Source: JBHJHP01 sp042219825 (lineage in GTDB: Bacteria > Bacteroidota > Bacteroidia > Bacteroidales > UBA5342). Taken from it: a stretch of DNA of 64,000 bases. Made by a program: the position numbers and the translations under genes. The DNA lies in assembly GCF_042219825.1 (NCBI RefSeq), contig NZ_JBHJHQ010000005.1:186001-250000 (forward strand). Reading direction: 5' to 3'. Below, piece after piece: positions 27,036 to 36,694 of this stretch; position 1 is the first letter of the stretch; every line of letters starts with the position of its first letter. The notes under the pieces were generated by a model. The model saw nothing but the letters and a program-made list of their open reading frames with translations, was not told the origin of the DNA and searched no databases.

Positions 27036-30000
27036 CTATTTATTTTTAACAATCATAACAGTTTCTATTTCTGTATTGCCTCTAAGCTGTAGCACATATA
27101 CGCCTCCTTCCACGATTGAGCCATCTGATGATTTACCGTCCCAGACCAATTGATCAGTAGGAATATTTCCCCATTGCCGGATTAAACGACCCTGCATATC
27201 ATAAATGGCAGCACCTGCCAAATCATCCGGAATATTCCATATCCGTATTTTGTCATTAAATGGATTGGGTGATACCATAACCGGCATATCGGAATGATCA
27301 CCAAATGTTAATCTAAGCGGATTTCTTACTGAGCCAACAATGGCATCCGGTTGATAGTTTAAGGTTTCCAACGCTGTTAAAACATCCGCTGATCCGTTTA
27401 TCAAACGGAAGCTTACTTCACCCTCCTCTGCCTTACCGGCTATAGTTATCGGGAACAGCCAGTTATCCAATACATTAACAGGTTTCACTATACCTACAAT
27501 GTTTCCGTCATTATTCAGGGCCCGCAGTTCAGTCTCCTTAGTTACCTCAACACCGCCAGTCGCAATGGCAAAAGCTGACATATTGAACTCATAACGGTTC
27601 AGAGAAACGTCTGATGATCCATATGTTTCAGGTATTCTCACACCCTTAAATAAGGTTTCCTGGGGATAAACAAAGGATCCGGAAGCATCATTTTCGGAAT
27701 GATACATATAACCTTCATTGGGTTTCATATATGTCAGACTTCCGATCCAACCCAGGTCCTGATCAAACATACTGAACTGAACCTGATTTTTTATTAAATC
27801 TCTGTGTTCAGGCTCATAATAACTCAACGCACTCTCTACAGGCATTTTATGCTGTGGCGTATAACCAATCCAGTTCCATCCTTTTTCGATCTGAACAGGA
27901 TAAGAAGCCGTGGAAACAGGTACACCGGATACCTTCAAGGTATCGGCATAACTGTTCTTCAGCTTATAGGATTGTGTCACAACATAGCCATTATCTGAAA
28001 GCGTTCCATCCCAACCGGCACCTTCAACATACGTATCAAAAAGTATTTTTGATTTGATCTCATCATTTGTAGCCGATTGTATGCCAGCTAGCAGACTGTT
28101 GGTGTTGTTCAACTGGTCAGAAGTCAGGTTGAACGACATCCAGTTCCATCCTGCTTTAATCGGTATTTCCTTACCTACATCATTGGTTGTGGAAATATCA
28201 ACAGGATCTGACGGTTCACCCATGATACCGTTGGCATTAAATGCAAACGACGGAGTGACCGAAGTGTACAAATTGCCTGTACCGGCATCCCAAACATTGA
28301 AGGTCACGGTACCCGTTTCATTCATATTCCCATGTATGGTAAGGTTTACCAAATAAAGGTCCCGATCCCGGATATACTGTACATGAGCTGAACCCCGGCA
28401 GCTTTCATCAATAAACGCGGCAACCACATCATTGACATCCATCGATAATTCACCTGCGATACTCAGTTTCCCGATTACGGACATAGACGTTTCGTAATCA
28501 TTCGGATCAAAGGTCCAATCCGGTTCTTCATCTATGACTGAAAGGTTGATCTTACACCGCTCATTGTAATCCAGGTTTCCGTTGACATAGATATCGTGGT
28601 TGTACCGGCCTACATTTATGGCCGGGTTAACTGTGAAGACGATATCCTGCGATGAAAGTGGGCTGAGCGTTCCCATTGTCATGTTGGCTGTGAGCCAGAC
28701 CGGAATGTTATCTATCTCCCAGTATTCGGTTGTTCCACCTTTGTTCTCAATTGTCAGAGTAAATACAGGTGGATTGTCAGGTGAGCATTCAAGCGAAACT
28801 TCCTGTTTTTGCCATACCAACTGGTTCTTATCTACAAAAGCGGTCCACGATACAGTAGACTCCATGCGGTTTCCATATAAATCATATGCTCCGTCCACAC
28901 TGATATTTAATACAGTGTTTTCGATCCTTGATGCATCAATATTGGGAGAAATCAGTATCTGGTTGCCATTTATGGAATAATCGAACGGAATTGAACCAAG
29001 TGGTCTGGCCAGTTTTATGGCTGCGGTCTCAAGAGAAAATGCGGAACCATCAAACAGTTCGCAATCCCCGGCAATGGCATTGTCGTCCATTGTCATATTC
29101 TCCAGTGTCTGGTTATTGACTGAAGGATCGGTAACCGTCACATCCTCAAACGGGAAGTAAGCCTTTAGTCCCTTTTCACTGCCATATAACGAATGGTTCA
29201 TCAGTTCCTGAATATTGACCTGTGTGCGGGCAGCATTCCATACACGTACCTCATCAAGGACGCCGTTAAAAAACATATCTGCAGCACTTTCAGAAGCATT
29301 TTCCAGGTAGTAGCGGGCTCCCAGTGCTATATAAGCTCCTCCCATGCCTGTTACTTTTGTAGCAGACTCGCTGATTTTACCTATACCATCCAGGTAAACG
29401 GTCATATTACCTCTTCGGTTTACCACCAATGCTAAGTGATGCCAGTTATTATCAAAATAGGACGTAGCATCAGTCATGAAGCTGTTCCCATCATTCAGAA
29501 TTTTAATAGTTCCGTCTGAAGCGGCAACAACTGCCCATTTTAATGGTGAACTGTCTGAACCATCTGCCTTCCCGTTTGAAAAAAGATATTCATCTGTAGA
29601 AGGTTTTGCCGTTTTAAACCAGAATTCTATCGTGAAGTCTGACGTGTTGGTCATTTCCAACTGGGCCGTATTGAATCGGGCATAGCCGCCATTCAAGGTC
29701 AGGGCAGATCCTTGTTTGAATATACTCCAGGTTGCATTCACCTCACCGTGTCTTGAAAAGGCCTTATCTTCAGCCAGATCGCCAAACGCCTCATCCATGG
29801 CCCATGCTCCAATCAATCCTTTTTCATATCCGTTTAACATGGTATAACGACGTGCTGTAACTTCACTCATGGTGGAAGCCTGATTCCACATACGCAGATT
29901 ATGCATATTTCCCTTAAAACCATTTGTTCCGTCATTTGCCACCAGCAGTGAAGCGCTTCCAAAATAATTCACATTTATTTTTTTGGAAGGTGTAAAGGTT

Positions 30001-33000
30001 TCATCACCTTTGGCTATGATCATTCGCATTTCGTTTAATCCATCATTGCCGCCGTTATCAAATACCATAGCATAATGGTTATAAACACCAATATTGGTAA
30101 ACGTTGCCGTCGAACTCAACGTTTCACCATTCAGTTTCATAACAAACTGATCATCAGCATTAAACCCGACCCAAAGTCCACCATTATTCACATCCCCATG
30201 CGAAATAAGGCATTCCTGAACACCGGTTCGTTCCCGTTTGGCCCAGAATTCAATTGTAAACGGTGTATAATTAAGGTTGATAATTTGTAGGACCGTCATA
30301 TTTTGCGATACGCCGTCAAAATGCAGACTGGCATCGTGTAATACATAATCATAATCGCGGAGGTCAGTGCCATTCTGAATTCCCGTTAAGGAAATATTGG
30401 CTTTACCAAAAATCCCTGCCTGGATGTCCTCATCAAACGGAAGCAAAATCTCACTGTTAGGCGAAAGAATTCCATCCGCCGGCCGGGGAGATCCAAAGAC
30501 CTTGGGAGGTTTACTGTCGTAAACACCTGAAACGACATCTGATTCATATATAGAACCGTCTGAACAATAGGTTATTGCCCGTAAATCGTAATTCCGGTTC
30601 TGCAGATCTGTCATATCCCAGATAAAGGTAGTGACAGGATTCCCTGCGATGTCGGTTGTATCTTCACCGGACATGCCATCAACAAACGTTTGTATAGTAT
30701 TCCACTGATTACCTTCCGAAAATTTATACTGGAAGGTAAAGCTGGTTAACTTGCCATGATTAAGATCGTACTTGCTAAACTGAACAGGCATTTCATACCT
30801 TCCGGATTCCTTTTTGAAGCTGTTATTAACCACCCACTGATCGAGCGGACTGGTAATAGCAATCTCAGTACAGCTTTTGGAAAATTCCACTGATATGGTT
30901 AATGTATCCGAAATATCCGGTACATCATCAGTAGGATCGAACTGACAAAGAGAATGCATGATTATATCCAACCCTTCGTAAAGGTTGACTTCGCTGCTTC
31001 CTTTTTCTACTGTCAGGGTTTTAGTAATCGTTTTCCCGGCCGGTACCAGAATAGTAATACCATTTACCACGGAAGTACCATCCACTTTAACCACAGCACC
31101 GTCAGGATTAGAAGCCGGATCCACAAATAATCCGTACCACGCATTCATATCCACGTCACTGGTATTAGACAGGAATATACTAAATTCTGCTTTCCGGCCT
31201 TCCGGCACATTGGAAATAAAAAGTCTGTCAGCAGTAATTTCAGGCGATTCACGTTGCATACTTCCGGAACTGATTTCAATACCAGGCATGTATAAATCTT
31301 TATAAAATGCCTTATAGTCGTTATCAGCCTCCGTTTTATGTGCATTAATCATCTGATCAAAGGTTGAAGGCGATCCATCCACTAAATCTATTTTTTCATC
31401 CCAGGACAAGTCGCCGATCAAATTGTCCACATATTCGTCAATTTCAGATAACAGAACGGGCTTTAAGTTGGGTTCAAGAAATCGTGTGGAAGAACCCGGT
31501 TCGGCAGGACAAACAGATTGTCCACCCCGCAGGATAAATACCGGTGAACCAAACACCTGATCCTTTTTAATATCCAAAGAAAAATAATCTCCGATATCAC
31601 CGTCCTTTAAAACAAAACCAATAGTTTCTGAAGATGTTTCTGAATTAGTTGAAGATTCTCCTCCTGCATGATGATACCGTTCTTTGGCCTTAAGTTTAAA
31701 CCCGAACTTATTAAGGGTAAATCCAACTTCAGCAGCCACACCGGCATCCACAGACCATTCAAAAGAACTCGATGATTCATCAGTTGTTTCATATGTGACT
31801 GAAGATTCAATACTTGATCCTGCGTCGAAAGAAAGATTGGTAAAATCATTATGATCATCAAAACCTTCCGTAGCTGTTAGTTTTAATAATTCATTCTTCG
31901 CAAGGATTTTTTTCCAGTAATTGATAAGGAGATTATATTCCTCCACCTCATTTCTGATACTATCTGATGGCGTTTCATCTTTGGGAATAAAATCAAATGA
32001 TGGTCCAAGAATAGCCGTTGCAGTTGTATCAACCGTTTGATTTCCAAATACCGGATCAGTATTGCTCAATCCAAACTTTGGATCCGAAGGCAAAAAATGC
32101 GAAATGTAAACTACGCTGTCAAATAACTGATTCCGCAATTTTTCAAGATTTGGAATCAGGTACTTCTCGATATGGTTTTGAGTATAAACAAAATCAGTCG
32201 TCTCTTTCTTCCCAACTATCAGTGCCTTTTTATTGCCAACTGTATAATTTCCAAATTCATCCCTAAGAATCCTTACATTTGATGCAGCTCCATAATAAAT
32301 GTTGGTTCCATGTCCGAAAAATACATCTCCCATATCACCTACAAATAAAGGATCACTGCTTGTGGAAAAATTGAATTGATAGGTTTTGGATGTGGTGTAG
32401 GTATTATCCTCATTCCATTTGAAATCATTACTTGTGGAAAGGCCGATGGAGTTATCGGTTTCAATTTTCGTTTCTATGGAAAAGAATGGAGTACCTGCAT
32501 CTGTAACATATTCAATACCCATCATATAAAGGATATCAATATCTCCACCAAAGCCGTTAACACTGGAGCTTGTGGTTGTTTTACTTACTGTGAATCCTTT
32601 CTGGAAATAGGAATAGCTTTCCGAACCCGGAGGATCGCGCAGTATAAAATCTATTTCATCGGGACCGGTCACGAAATTCAGACCGCCGGCAAGTTTCCCA
32701 CCTAAGACATAACAAGCCTCGGTAATTTCTGCTCCCGGAATATAATTATCACCAACTTTGAGTTTAAAATTAATGTTTTTGGTGTAAGGATCTGCCTCCA
32801 GAGGAATACCTCCTATAAAAGTATGTGTGGCAATGCCCTTTTCATTCAGCTTAATTGCATCCTGTTTATTGGTATTTGCAAACTGATTCTCAATCACAAC
32901 GGTACCGTCTGTTACCGGTACGGTTGACACCTCATTATTATCTGCATTGGTGTATGGTTCCACCACTTCTATCTTTAAGTCATAGGTGTTCAATTGTAAG

Positions 33001-35363
33001 AATACAGGATGTCCCAACAAATAAGTGTAACTCTCATCACTTTCCCTTTGAACAAGAGGAATTATGATGCTGGAATCCCTATTCACTTTGTAATTATACG
33101 TTTTCTCGCCCCAATAAGCGGAGTCATTTTTATTTGTTATTACCATTTCCGGTGAGGAACGCCAAATCCAGTCCCGGTTATGGTTATAAACCAGTACTGT
33201 ATCAACTTTTTCAAATATTTTTTGAGTCTCACCGCTTACTACAGTATCTCTGAAAACTGAGTCGACGGTATATTGCAGATTGAATTTGTTCGACATATCA
33301 ATGGGTAATCCATCACTTGCACGGTTAAAGGCTATACCAGGATTAATGGTTGCCGGTGCGCCCAGTAAAATAAATTTTTCGGGCAAGAGTTCAATCCTAT
33401 ACGTTCCGTTAGCTGCATTGGTGGTAAACGAAACGGTTGGATCATTATTCCAAAGGTCCACACCCCGTTCAGTTGTAAGCGTAACTTTCACCTGGCCGAT
33501 GTTATTGGTTGTTGGGTTGGTCAACGATCCCGTGCCTTTCTGCCCTTCAACAGGACCGCCAACAATTTTACCTACCAGTGTCAGTTTAGTGGTATCACTG
33601 AAGTTTATACCATACACATCATCCTGAAAATCGAAATATGTTGCATTCCCGTATTCATCGAGAGCCGGCCAGTATGCTGATTCAAACACATGTCCGTTTT
33701 TCTCTAATGAAATATAATGCTCCCCAATCGGCACATCAATCTCAAATTCTCCCTGCCCGTTTGTTCTGACGGGTTGTTTTTTCTCATCGGAAACGATAAC
33801 GCCGTCTACTTTAAGGAAAACATCTCTGACCGGATATCGCGTACCTGCATACATTACGGTTCCTGTTACCCTGAATGAAGAAATATCAGTAAAATCTATA
33901 TTGTTGAATACAGATGATTCCTGGCTGATATACAACAGTTTATTGGTAGGATCAAATTGATGAATTCCCATGGATGGAACTACCCTGAAATATGACCCTC
34001 CCGAAGAATAAGAAATGCCTGCAATGACGTAATTTCCGTTCTCATCTGATACTGCTTTATATCCGAGTCTGGAAGCAGAAGGTACATAAGTTGAAAATCT
34101 GGCGTCATAGTTATCATTGGCGCTTACAATAGAAGCATGATTCTCGTTGAAATTACTGTTGAGCCGGGATATATCGTAAAAATTACGACCGCCCCCTTCG
34201 TTCATTTTCCAATAACCAACAAGGTTTGAATTATTCGGATTTTCGTAAGCATCAAACGTACGATACACATCTTTGGCATTTAATGGTTTTTTCCAAAGCT
34301 TAATTTCGTCCATGTAACCGGAAAAATACAACATAGTATTCCCCTTGCTGGCACCACCAATGAACCAGTTTGACTGCCCCACTTCTTTACCGGGGAAGTT
34401 TTCGGATAAAACAAGCATCCCGTTCAGGTATAACTTTACACTATCACCATCGGCAAACCAGCTTAAAGTAATTTGCATATAATTCTGCATGATGCTGTCG
34501 GTGATTTGTTCCGATCCCATTTCCATAGAACCCATGGTTACATAAAGCCATGTGCTGTCGGTGTTTTGTTTAAAACCAAAAGACAAACTGGTACCCAAAG
34601 AAAATACCGGGTTATATTCCTTATTGTTAAACCAGGTTGGTTTTACCCATGCCTGAACCGAAGCTCCGTTGGACAAATCGGCCGGTGAGTGCGGATTTAC
34701 CAAACCATAATTGCCCGGAATACTTTCAGGGAAATGGTAGCAGTATTCGCCTTCCTTGCCGGAAATCTCAGGTTCTGCAAATACTTTAACGCCTTCTACA
34801 ATATTACCGCCTTTGTAGGTTACGCGCCCGGTTACAGTGGCTGACGTAACACGAAAACCAACACCATCGATGCGGTTTAGGCCCATAATTTCGGTATCCC
34901 AAACACCATCAGCAATCACTTTATAGGCATACATCTGACCCGGTTCGGCATATACATCCTGCCAGGTGCTTTCATCGCTTGAAAGGGTCCCTACCAGACG
35001 AAACAAATCATCGCCTTCCGAAAGCTTTTTACGGTATATTTTAATCTGTGTCACGAGATCTGTTGAATACAGTTCCCATTGCAGTTTTACAAAATCGCTG
35101 TAATACCCTTTGGAAGCAAATAGACCACCGTTGAAAACATCCTGTGTGTAAATCAGATCATACGGAAACCCAATAAAAACTGATCTTCCGCTGGCACTCA
35201 GGGTTGAAATCTGGCCTAGATAGGCCTCACCAATCATCCCGGTTATTCCCAGTTGAGGAGACTGATAATTGAATGTGTTGTTCCCTGTATTAAAGGGAGA
35301 TTGTTGTGCAAATGCATGCATTGCCAAGCCCCAGAATACAAGAAATAGTATTTTCTTGTTCAT
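27036..35363 (-). CDS. Giant (2775-residue) T9SS-secreted surface protein with LamG-like domains
   Basis: Signal peptide 1-20 (ILFLVFWGLAMHAFAQQ). Near 55-175 there is an Fn3-like stretch (LQWELYSTDLVTQIKIYRK). LamG/concanavalin-like domains lie at about 221-385 (ASVQAWVKPTW ... VGYWKMNEGG), about 1680-1860 (TPFTIEFWAKRER ... IGAWAMDEAF) and about 1890-2080 (SDFTIEFWFKTAK ... LKAYFPFED). Between them are carboxypeptidase-regulatory-like beta repeats and a long region (about 850-1300) with no known domain. A BACON-like segment begins near 2180, a module shared with the downstream small protein near 2279-2385, and the T9SS type A end near 2693-2775 (VSPNPFNDKIRIW, FlgD-like LVWDGKSSDGSIVEGGVYVL). 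It lies 12 bases after the collar-domain gene in one operon. An adhesin or surface-coat role is inference. Confidence 0.8.
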   Translation of the reverse strand: MNKKILFLVFWGLAMHAFAQQSPFNTGNNTFNYQSPQLGITGMIGEAYLGQISTLSASGRSVFIGFPYDLIYTQDVFNGGLFASKGYYSDFVKLQWELYSTDLVTQIKIYRKKLSEGDDLFRLVGTLSSDESTWQDVYAEPGQMYAYKVIADGVWDTEIMGLNRIDGVGFRVTSATVTGRVTYKGGNIVEGVKVFAEPEISGKEGEYCYHFPESIPGNYGLVNPHSPADLSNGASVQAWVKPTWFNNKEYNPVFSLGTSLSFGFKQNTDSTWLYVTMGSMEMGSEQITDSIMQNYMQITLSWFADGDSVKLYLNGMLVLSENFPGKEVGQSNWFIGGASKGNTMLYFSGYMDEIKLWKKPLNAKDVYRTFDAYENPNNSNLVGYWKMNEGGGRNFYDISRLNSNFNENHASIVSANDNYDARFSTYVPSASRLGYKAVSDENGNYVIAGISYSSGGSYFRVVPSMGIHQFDPTNKLLYISQESSVFNNIDFTDISSFRVTGTVMYAGTRYPVRDVFLKVDGVIVSDEKKQPVRTNGQGEFEIDVPIGEHYISLEKNGHVFESAYWPALDEYGNATYFDFQDDVYGINFSDTTKLTLVGKIVGGPVEGQKGTGSLTNPTTNNIGQVKVTLTTERGVDLWNNDPTVSFTTNAANGTYRIELLPEKFILLGAPATINPGIAFNRASDGLPIDMSNKFNLQYTVDSVFRDTVVSGETQKIFEKVDTVLVYNHNRDWIWRSSPEMVITNKNDSAYWGEKTYNYKVNRDSSIIIPLVQRESDESYTYLLGHPVFLQLNTYDLKIEVVEPYTNADNNEVSTVPVTDGTVVIENQFANTNKQDAIKLNEKGIATHTFIGGIPLEADPYTKNINFKLKVGDNYIPGAEITEACYVLGGKLAGGLNFVTGPDEIDFILRDPPGSESYSYFQKGFTVSKTTTSSSVNGFGGDIDILYMMGIEYVTDAGTPFFSIETKIETDNSIGLSTSNDFKWNEDNTYTTSKTYQFNFSTSSDPLFVGDMGDVFFGHGTNIYYGAASNVRILRDEFGNYTVGNKKALIVGKKETTDFVYTQNHIEKYLIPNLEKLRNQLFDSVVYISHFLPSDPKFGLSNTDPVFGNQTVDTTATAILGPSFDFIPKDETPSDSIRNEVEEYNLLINYWKKILAKNELLKLTATEGFDDHNDFTNLSFDAGSSIESSVTYETTDESSSSFEWSVDAGVAAEVGFTLNKFGFKLKAKERYHHAGGESSTNSETSSETIGFVLKDGDIGDYFSLDIKKDQVFGSPVFILRGGQSVCPAEPGSSTRFLEPNLKPVLLSEIDEYVDNLIGDLSWDEKIDLVDGSPSTFDQMINAHKTEADNDYKAFYKDLYMPGIEISSGSMQRESPEITADRLFISNVPEGRKAEFSIFLSNTSDVDMNAWYGLFVDPASNPDGAVVKVDGTSVVNGITILVPAGKTITKTLTVEKGSSEVNLYEGLDIIMHSLCQFDPTDDVPDISDTLTISVEFSKSCTEIAITSPLDQWVVNNSFKKESGRYEMPVQFSKYDLNHGKLTSFTFQYKFSEGNQWNTIQTFVDGMSGEDTTDIAGNPVTTFIWDMTDLQNRNYDLRAITYCSDGSIYESDVVSGVYDSKPPKVFGSPRPADGILSPNSEILLPFDEDIQAGIFGKANISLTGIQNGTDLRDYDYVLHDASLHFDGVSQNMTVLQIINLNYTPFTIEFWAKRERTGVQECLISHGDVNNGGLWVGFNADDQFVMKLNGETLSSTATFTNIGVYNHYAMVFDNGGNDGLNEMRMIIAKGDETFTPSKKINVNYFGSASLLVANDGTNGFKGNMHNLRMWNQASTMSEVTARRYTMLNGYEKGLIGAWAMDEAFGDLAEDKAFSRHGEVNATWSIFKQGSALTLNGGYARFNTAQLEMTNTSDFTIEFWFKTAKPSTDEYLFSNGKADGSDSSPLKWAVVAASDGTIKILNDGNSFMTDATSYFDNNWHHLALVVNRRGNMTVYLDGIGKISESATKVTGMGGAYIALGARYYLENASESAADMFFNGVLDEVRVWNAARTQVNIQELMNHSLYGSEKGLKAYFPFEDVTVTDPSVNNQTLENMTMDDNAIAGDCELFDGSAFSLETAAIKLARPLGSIPFDYSINGNQILISPNIDASRIENTVLNISVDGAYDLYGNRMESTVSWTAFVDKNQLVWQKQEVSLECSPDNPPVFTLTIENKGGTTEYWEIDNIPVWLTANMTMGTLSPLSSQDIVFTVNPAINVGRYNHDIYVNGNLDYNERCKINLSVIDEEPDWTFDPNDYETSMSVIGKLSIAGELSMDVNDVVAAFIDESCRGSAHVQYIRDRDLYLVNLTIHGNMNETGTVTFNVWDAGTGNLYTSVTPSFAFNANGIMGEPSDPVDISTTNDVGKEIPIKAGWNWMSFNLTSDQLNNTNSLLAGIQSATNDEIKSKILFDTYVEGAGWDGTLSDNGYVVTQSYKLKNSYADTLKVSGVPVSTASYPVQIEKGWNWIGYTPQHKMPVESALSYYEPEHRDLIKNQVQFSMFDQDLGWIGSLTYMKPNEGYMYHSENDASGSFVYPQETLFKGVRIPETYGSSDVSLNRYEFNMSAFAIATGGVEVTKETELRALNNDGNIVGIVKPVNVLDNWLFPITIAGKAEEGEVSFRLINGSADVLTALETLNYQPDAIVGSVRNPLRLTFGDHSDMPVMVSPNPFNDKIRIWNIPDDLAGAAIYDMQGRLIRQWGNIPTDQLVWDGKSSDGSIVEGGVYVLQLRGNTEIETVMIVKNK

Positions 35364-35375
35364 GATATCGGGAGC

Positions 35376-36311
35376 TTAAAGTTTGATGATATAGTTTACT
35401 GCAATATTTTTAGGACGTGTTTCACTTCCGCCGGTATTTTCAACTGTGATGGGGTGTGTATGATCACCGGCTGTACTGGTATACCAGGTTTTATATTGAA
35501 GGTACTGGTCATCCCAAAGCATAGAATTATATCCGCTACCTCCTTCACTGTCTGAACCCCAATAAGAAATAGAATGGCTATGGGCTCCCGCATTACCTGC
35601 AGTGGCATTATGGGTATGTGATTTGAGTAAATCTTCCTGGTATGAACCTAAGGTTCTGCCACTGTCAAATCCCCTTCCCGCATCAAGTCCCCTTGGGAAA
35701 ATGCCTCTTAAATCAGGTACGTAAAAATTAGTGGACCCTGTCCCACCATAAGTCGTGGTAATTACTGTATACAGCGCCTTATATTTTTCGTCTTCGCCAT
35801 CATAGGCCCCTCCGTTACAAAGCACCCAACCTTCAGGAGCGGTGCTGCCTGCAAATGCCACGATAGTACCGGGAGGAACACCATTGCTTCCCGAGGCCAC
35901 TTTATCTGCAACAACTGACCGGGTTGAACTTTCTGCGGCCTTAGCATAGGGTACGGCCAGAAGCAGTTTCTTTGCTACTACCTGGTAGGCCCCGTTATCT
36001 TTTACCTCTACTTTAAGCGTATAATCGAAGCTGGCAAAATCCAGCGCGTCAAATGCTGTGGTGTTTACTACTCCAATCACAGCCTGAAATACACCAAATT
36101 CATTGGTACTTAACGTCTGGTCCTCTGTGAATTCAGGACTGGCTTCATTGCTTGAAAACAATGTAAACTTTACTTCCAGGTTCGGTTCATTCTGCAGTGC
36201 AGCACCATCAGCGCCCCGGGCATAGCCCTGAAATGAAAAACCTTTGGTTGATTGTGCTATGGTCACAAGACTCAGGCAAAAGAAGAATAAAAGTATATAT
36301 ACGGCTTTCAT
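35376..36311 (-). CDS. Secreted protein with phage-tail-collar-like domain
   Basis: 311 residues with signal peptide (1-19). Residues 24-125 form a beta domain common in Bacteroidota secreted proteins (FSFQGYARGADGAAL, VKFTLFSS, LAVPYAKAAESS). Residues about 148-311 match the tail-collar domain of phage tail fibres: PPGTIVAFAGSTAPEGWVLC, then NFYVPDLRGIFPRGLD, and a His-rich loop (KSHTHNATAG, DHTHPITVENTG). No other phage structural gene is near, so this is a cellular surface protein rather than prophage. It is the first gene of the operon with the giant LamG protein, and the two are probably assembled or exported together. Trimeric fibre-tip function is inferred from the collar fold. Confidence 0.8.
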   Translation of the reverse strand: MKAVYILLFFFCLSLVTIAQSTKGFSFQGYARGADGAALQNEPNLEVKFTLFSSNEASPEFTEDQTLSTNEFGVFQAVIGVVNTTAFDALDFASFDYTLKVEVKDNGAYQVVAKKLLLAVPYAKAAESSTRSVVADKVASGSNGVPPGTIVAFAGSTAPEGWVLCNGGAYDGEDEKYKALYTVITTTYGGTGSTNFYVPDLRGIFPRGLDAGRGFDSGRTLGSYQEDLLKSHTHNATAGNAGAHSHSISYWGSDSEGGSGYNSMLWDDQYLQYKTWYTSTAGDHTHPITVENTGGSETRPKNIAVNYIIKL

Positions 36312-36608
36312 GATTATATGTATTAATAAGTTTATATTAGATAACTAAATCCCTAATTACCAACACTATAATGCAGTGTTTAAAAAAATCAGATGGAGTA
36401 TAAATTCAATTGAAAGTGTCTTTCAGGGAGGTATTGAAAGCTTTTAAAGAGTTGGAGTAAAACAAACTCTTTTATATACTTATACACAATAACAAATAAT
36501 AGTTAAAATATGTTTTAATGTCTAAATAATAATTCAGATATTTTGTTTTAATCCGGTAAATAATTTATGGTATTTTTTTAAGCAAAAGCGTTTATTTCAA
36601 CGCAAACA
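36312..36608. other. AT-rich intergenic stretch upstream of the collar-domain gene
   Basis: The stretch should contain the minus-strand promoter for the collar/giant operon. It contains several poly-A/T runs and no recognisable gene, repeat or exact promoter box at a convincing position. Confidence 0.3.
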
Positions 36609-36650
36609 AAAAGAGGCTGTCCAAAAAGTTAAGGACAGCCTCTTTTGTTC
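36605..36650 (-). terminator. Strong terminator of the SusCD operon
   Basis: AAAAGAGGCTGTCC (36609-36622) pairs perfectly with GGACAGCCTCTTTT (36633-36646) across a 10-base loop, giving a 14 bp stem. On the minus strand it ends in TTTTTGTTTG. It is the end of the susC-susD-lipoprotein transcript, whose last gene stops at 36695. Confidence 0.9.
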
Positions 36651-36694
36651 GAATTAGTTAGTAAAACCGTGTTTTACTTTATGCCGGAAATTTA

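Noticed and set aside
35376..36311. Remnant prophage, because of the tail-collar domain
   Set aside because: The protein has a signal peptide and a Bacteroidota-type N-terminal domain, and no capsid, terminase, tail or lysis gene is nearby.
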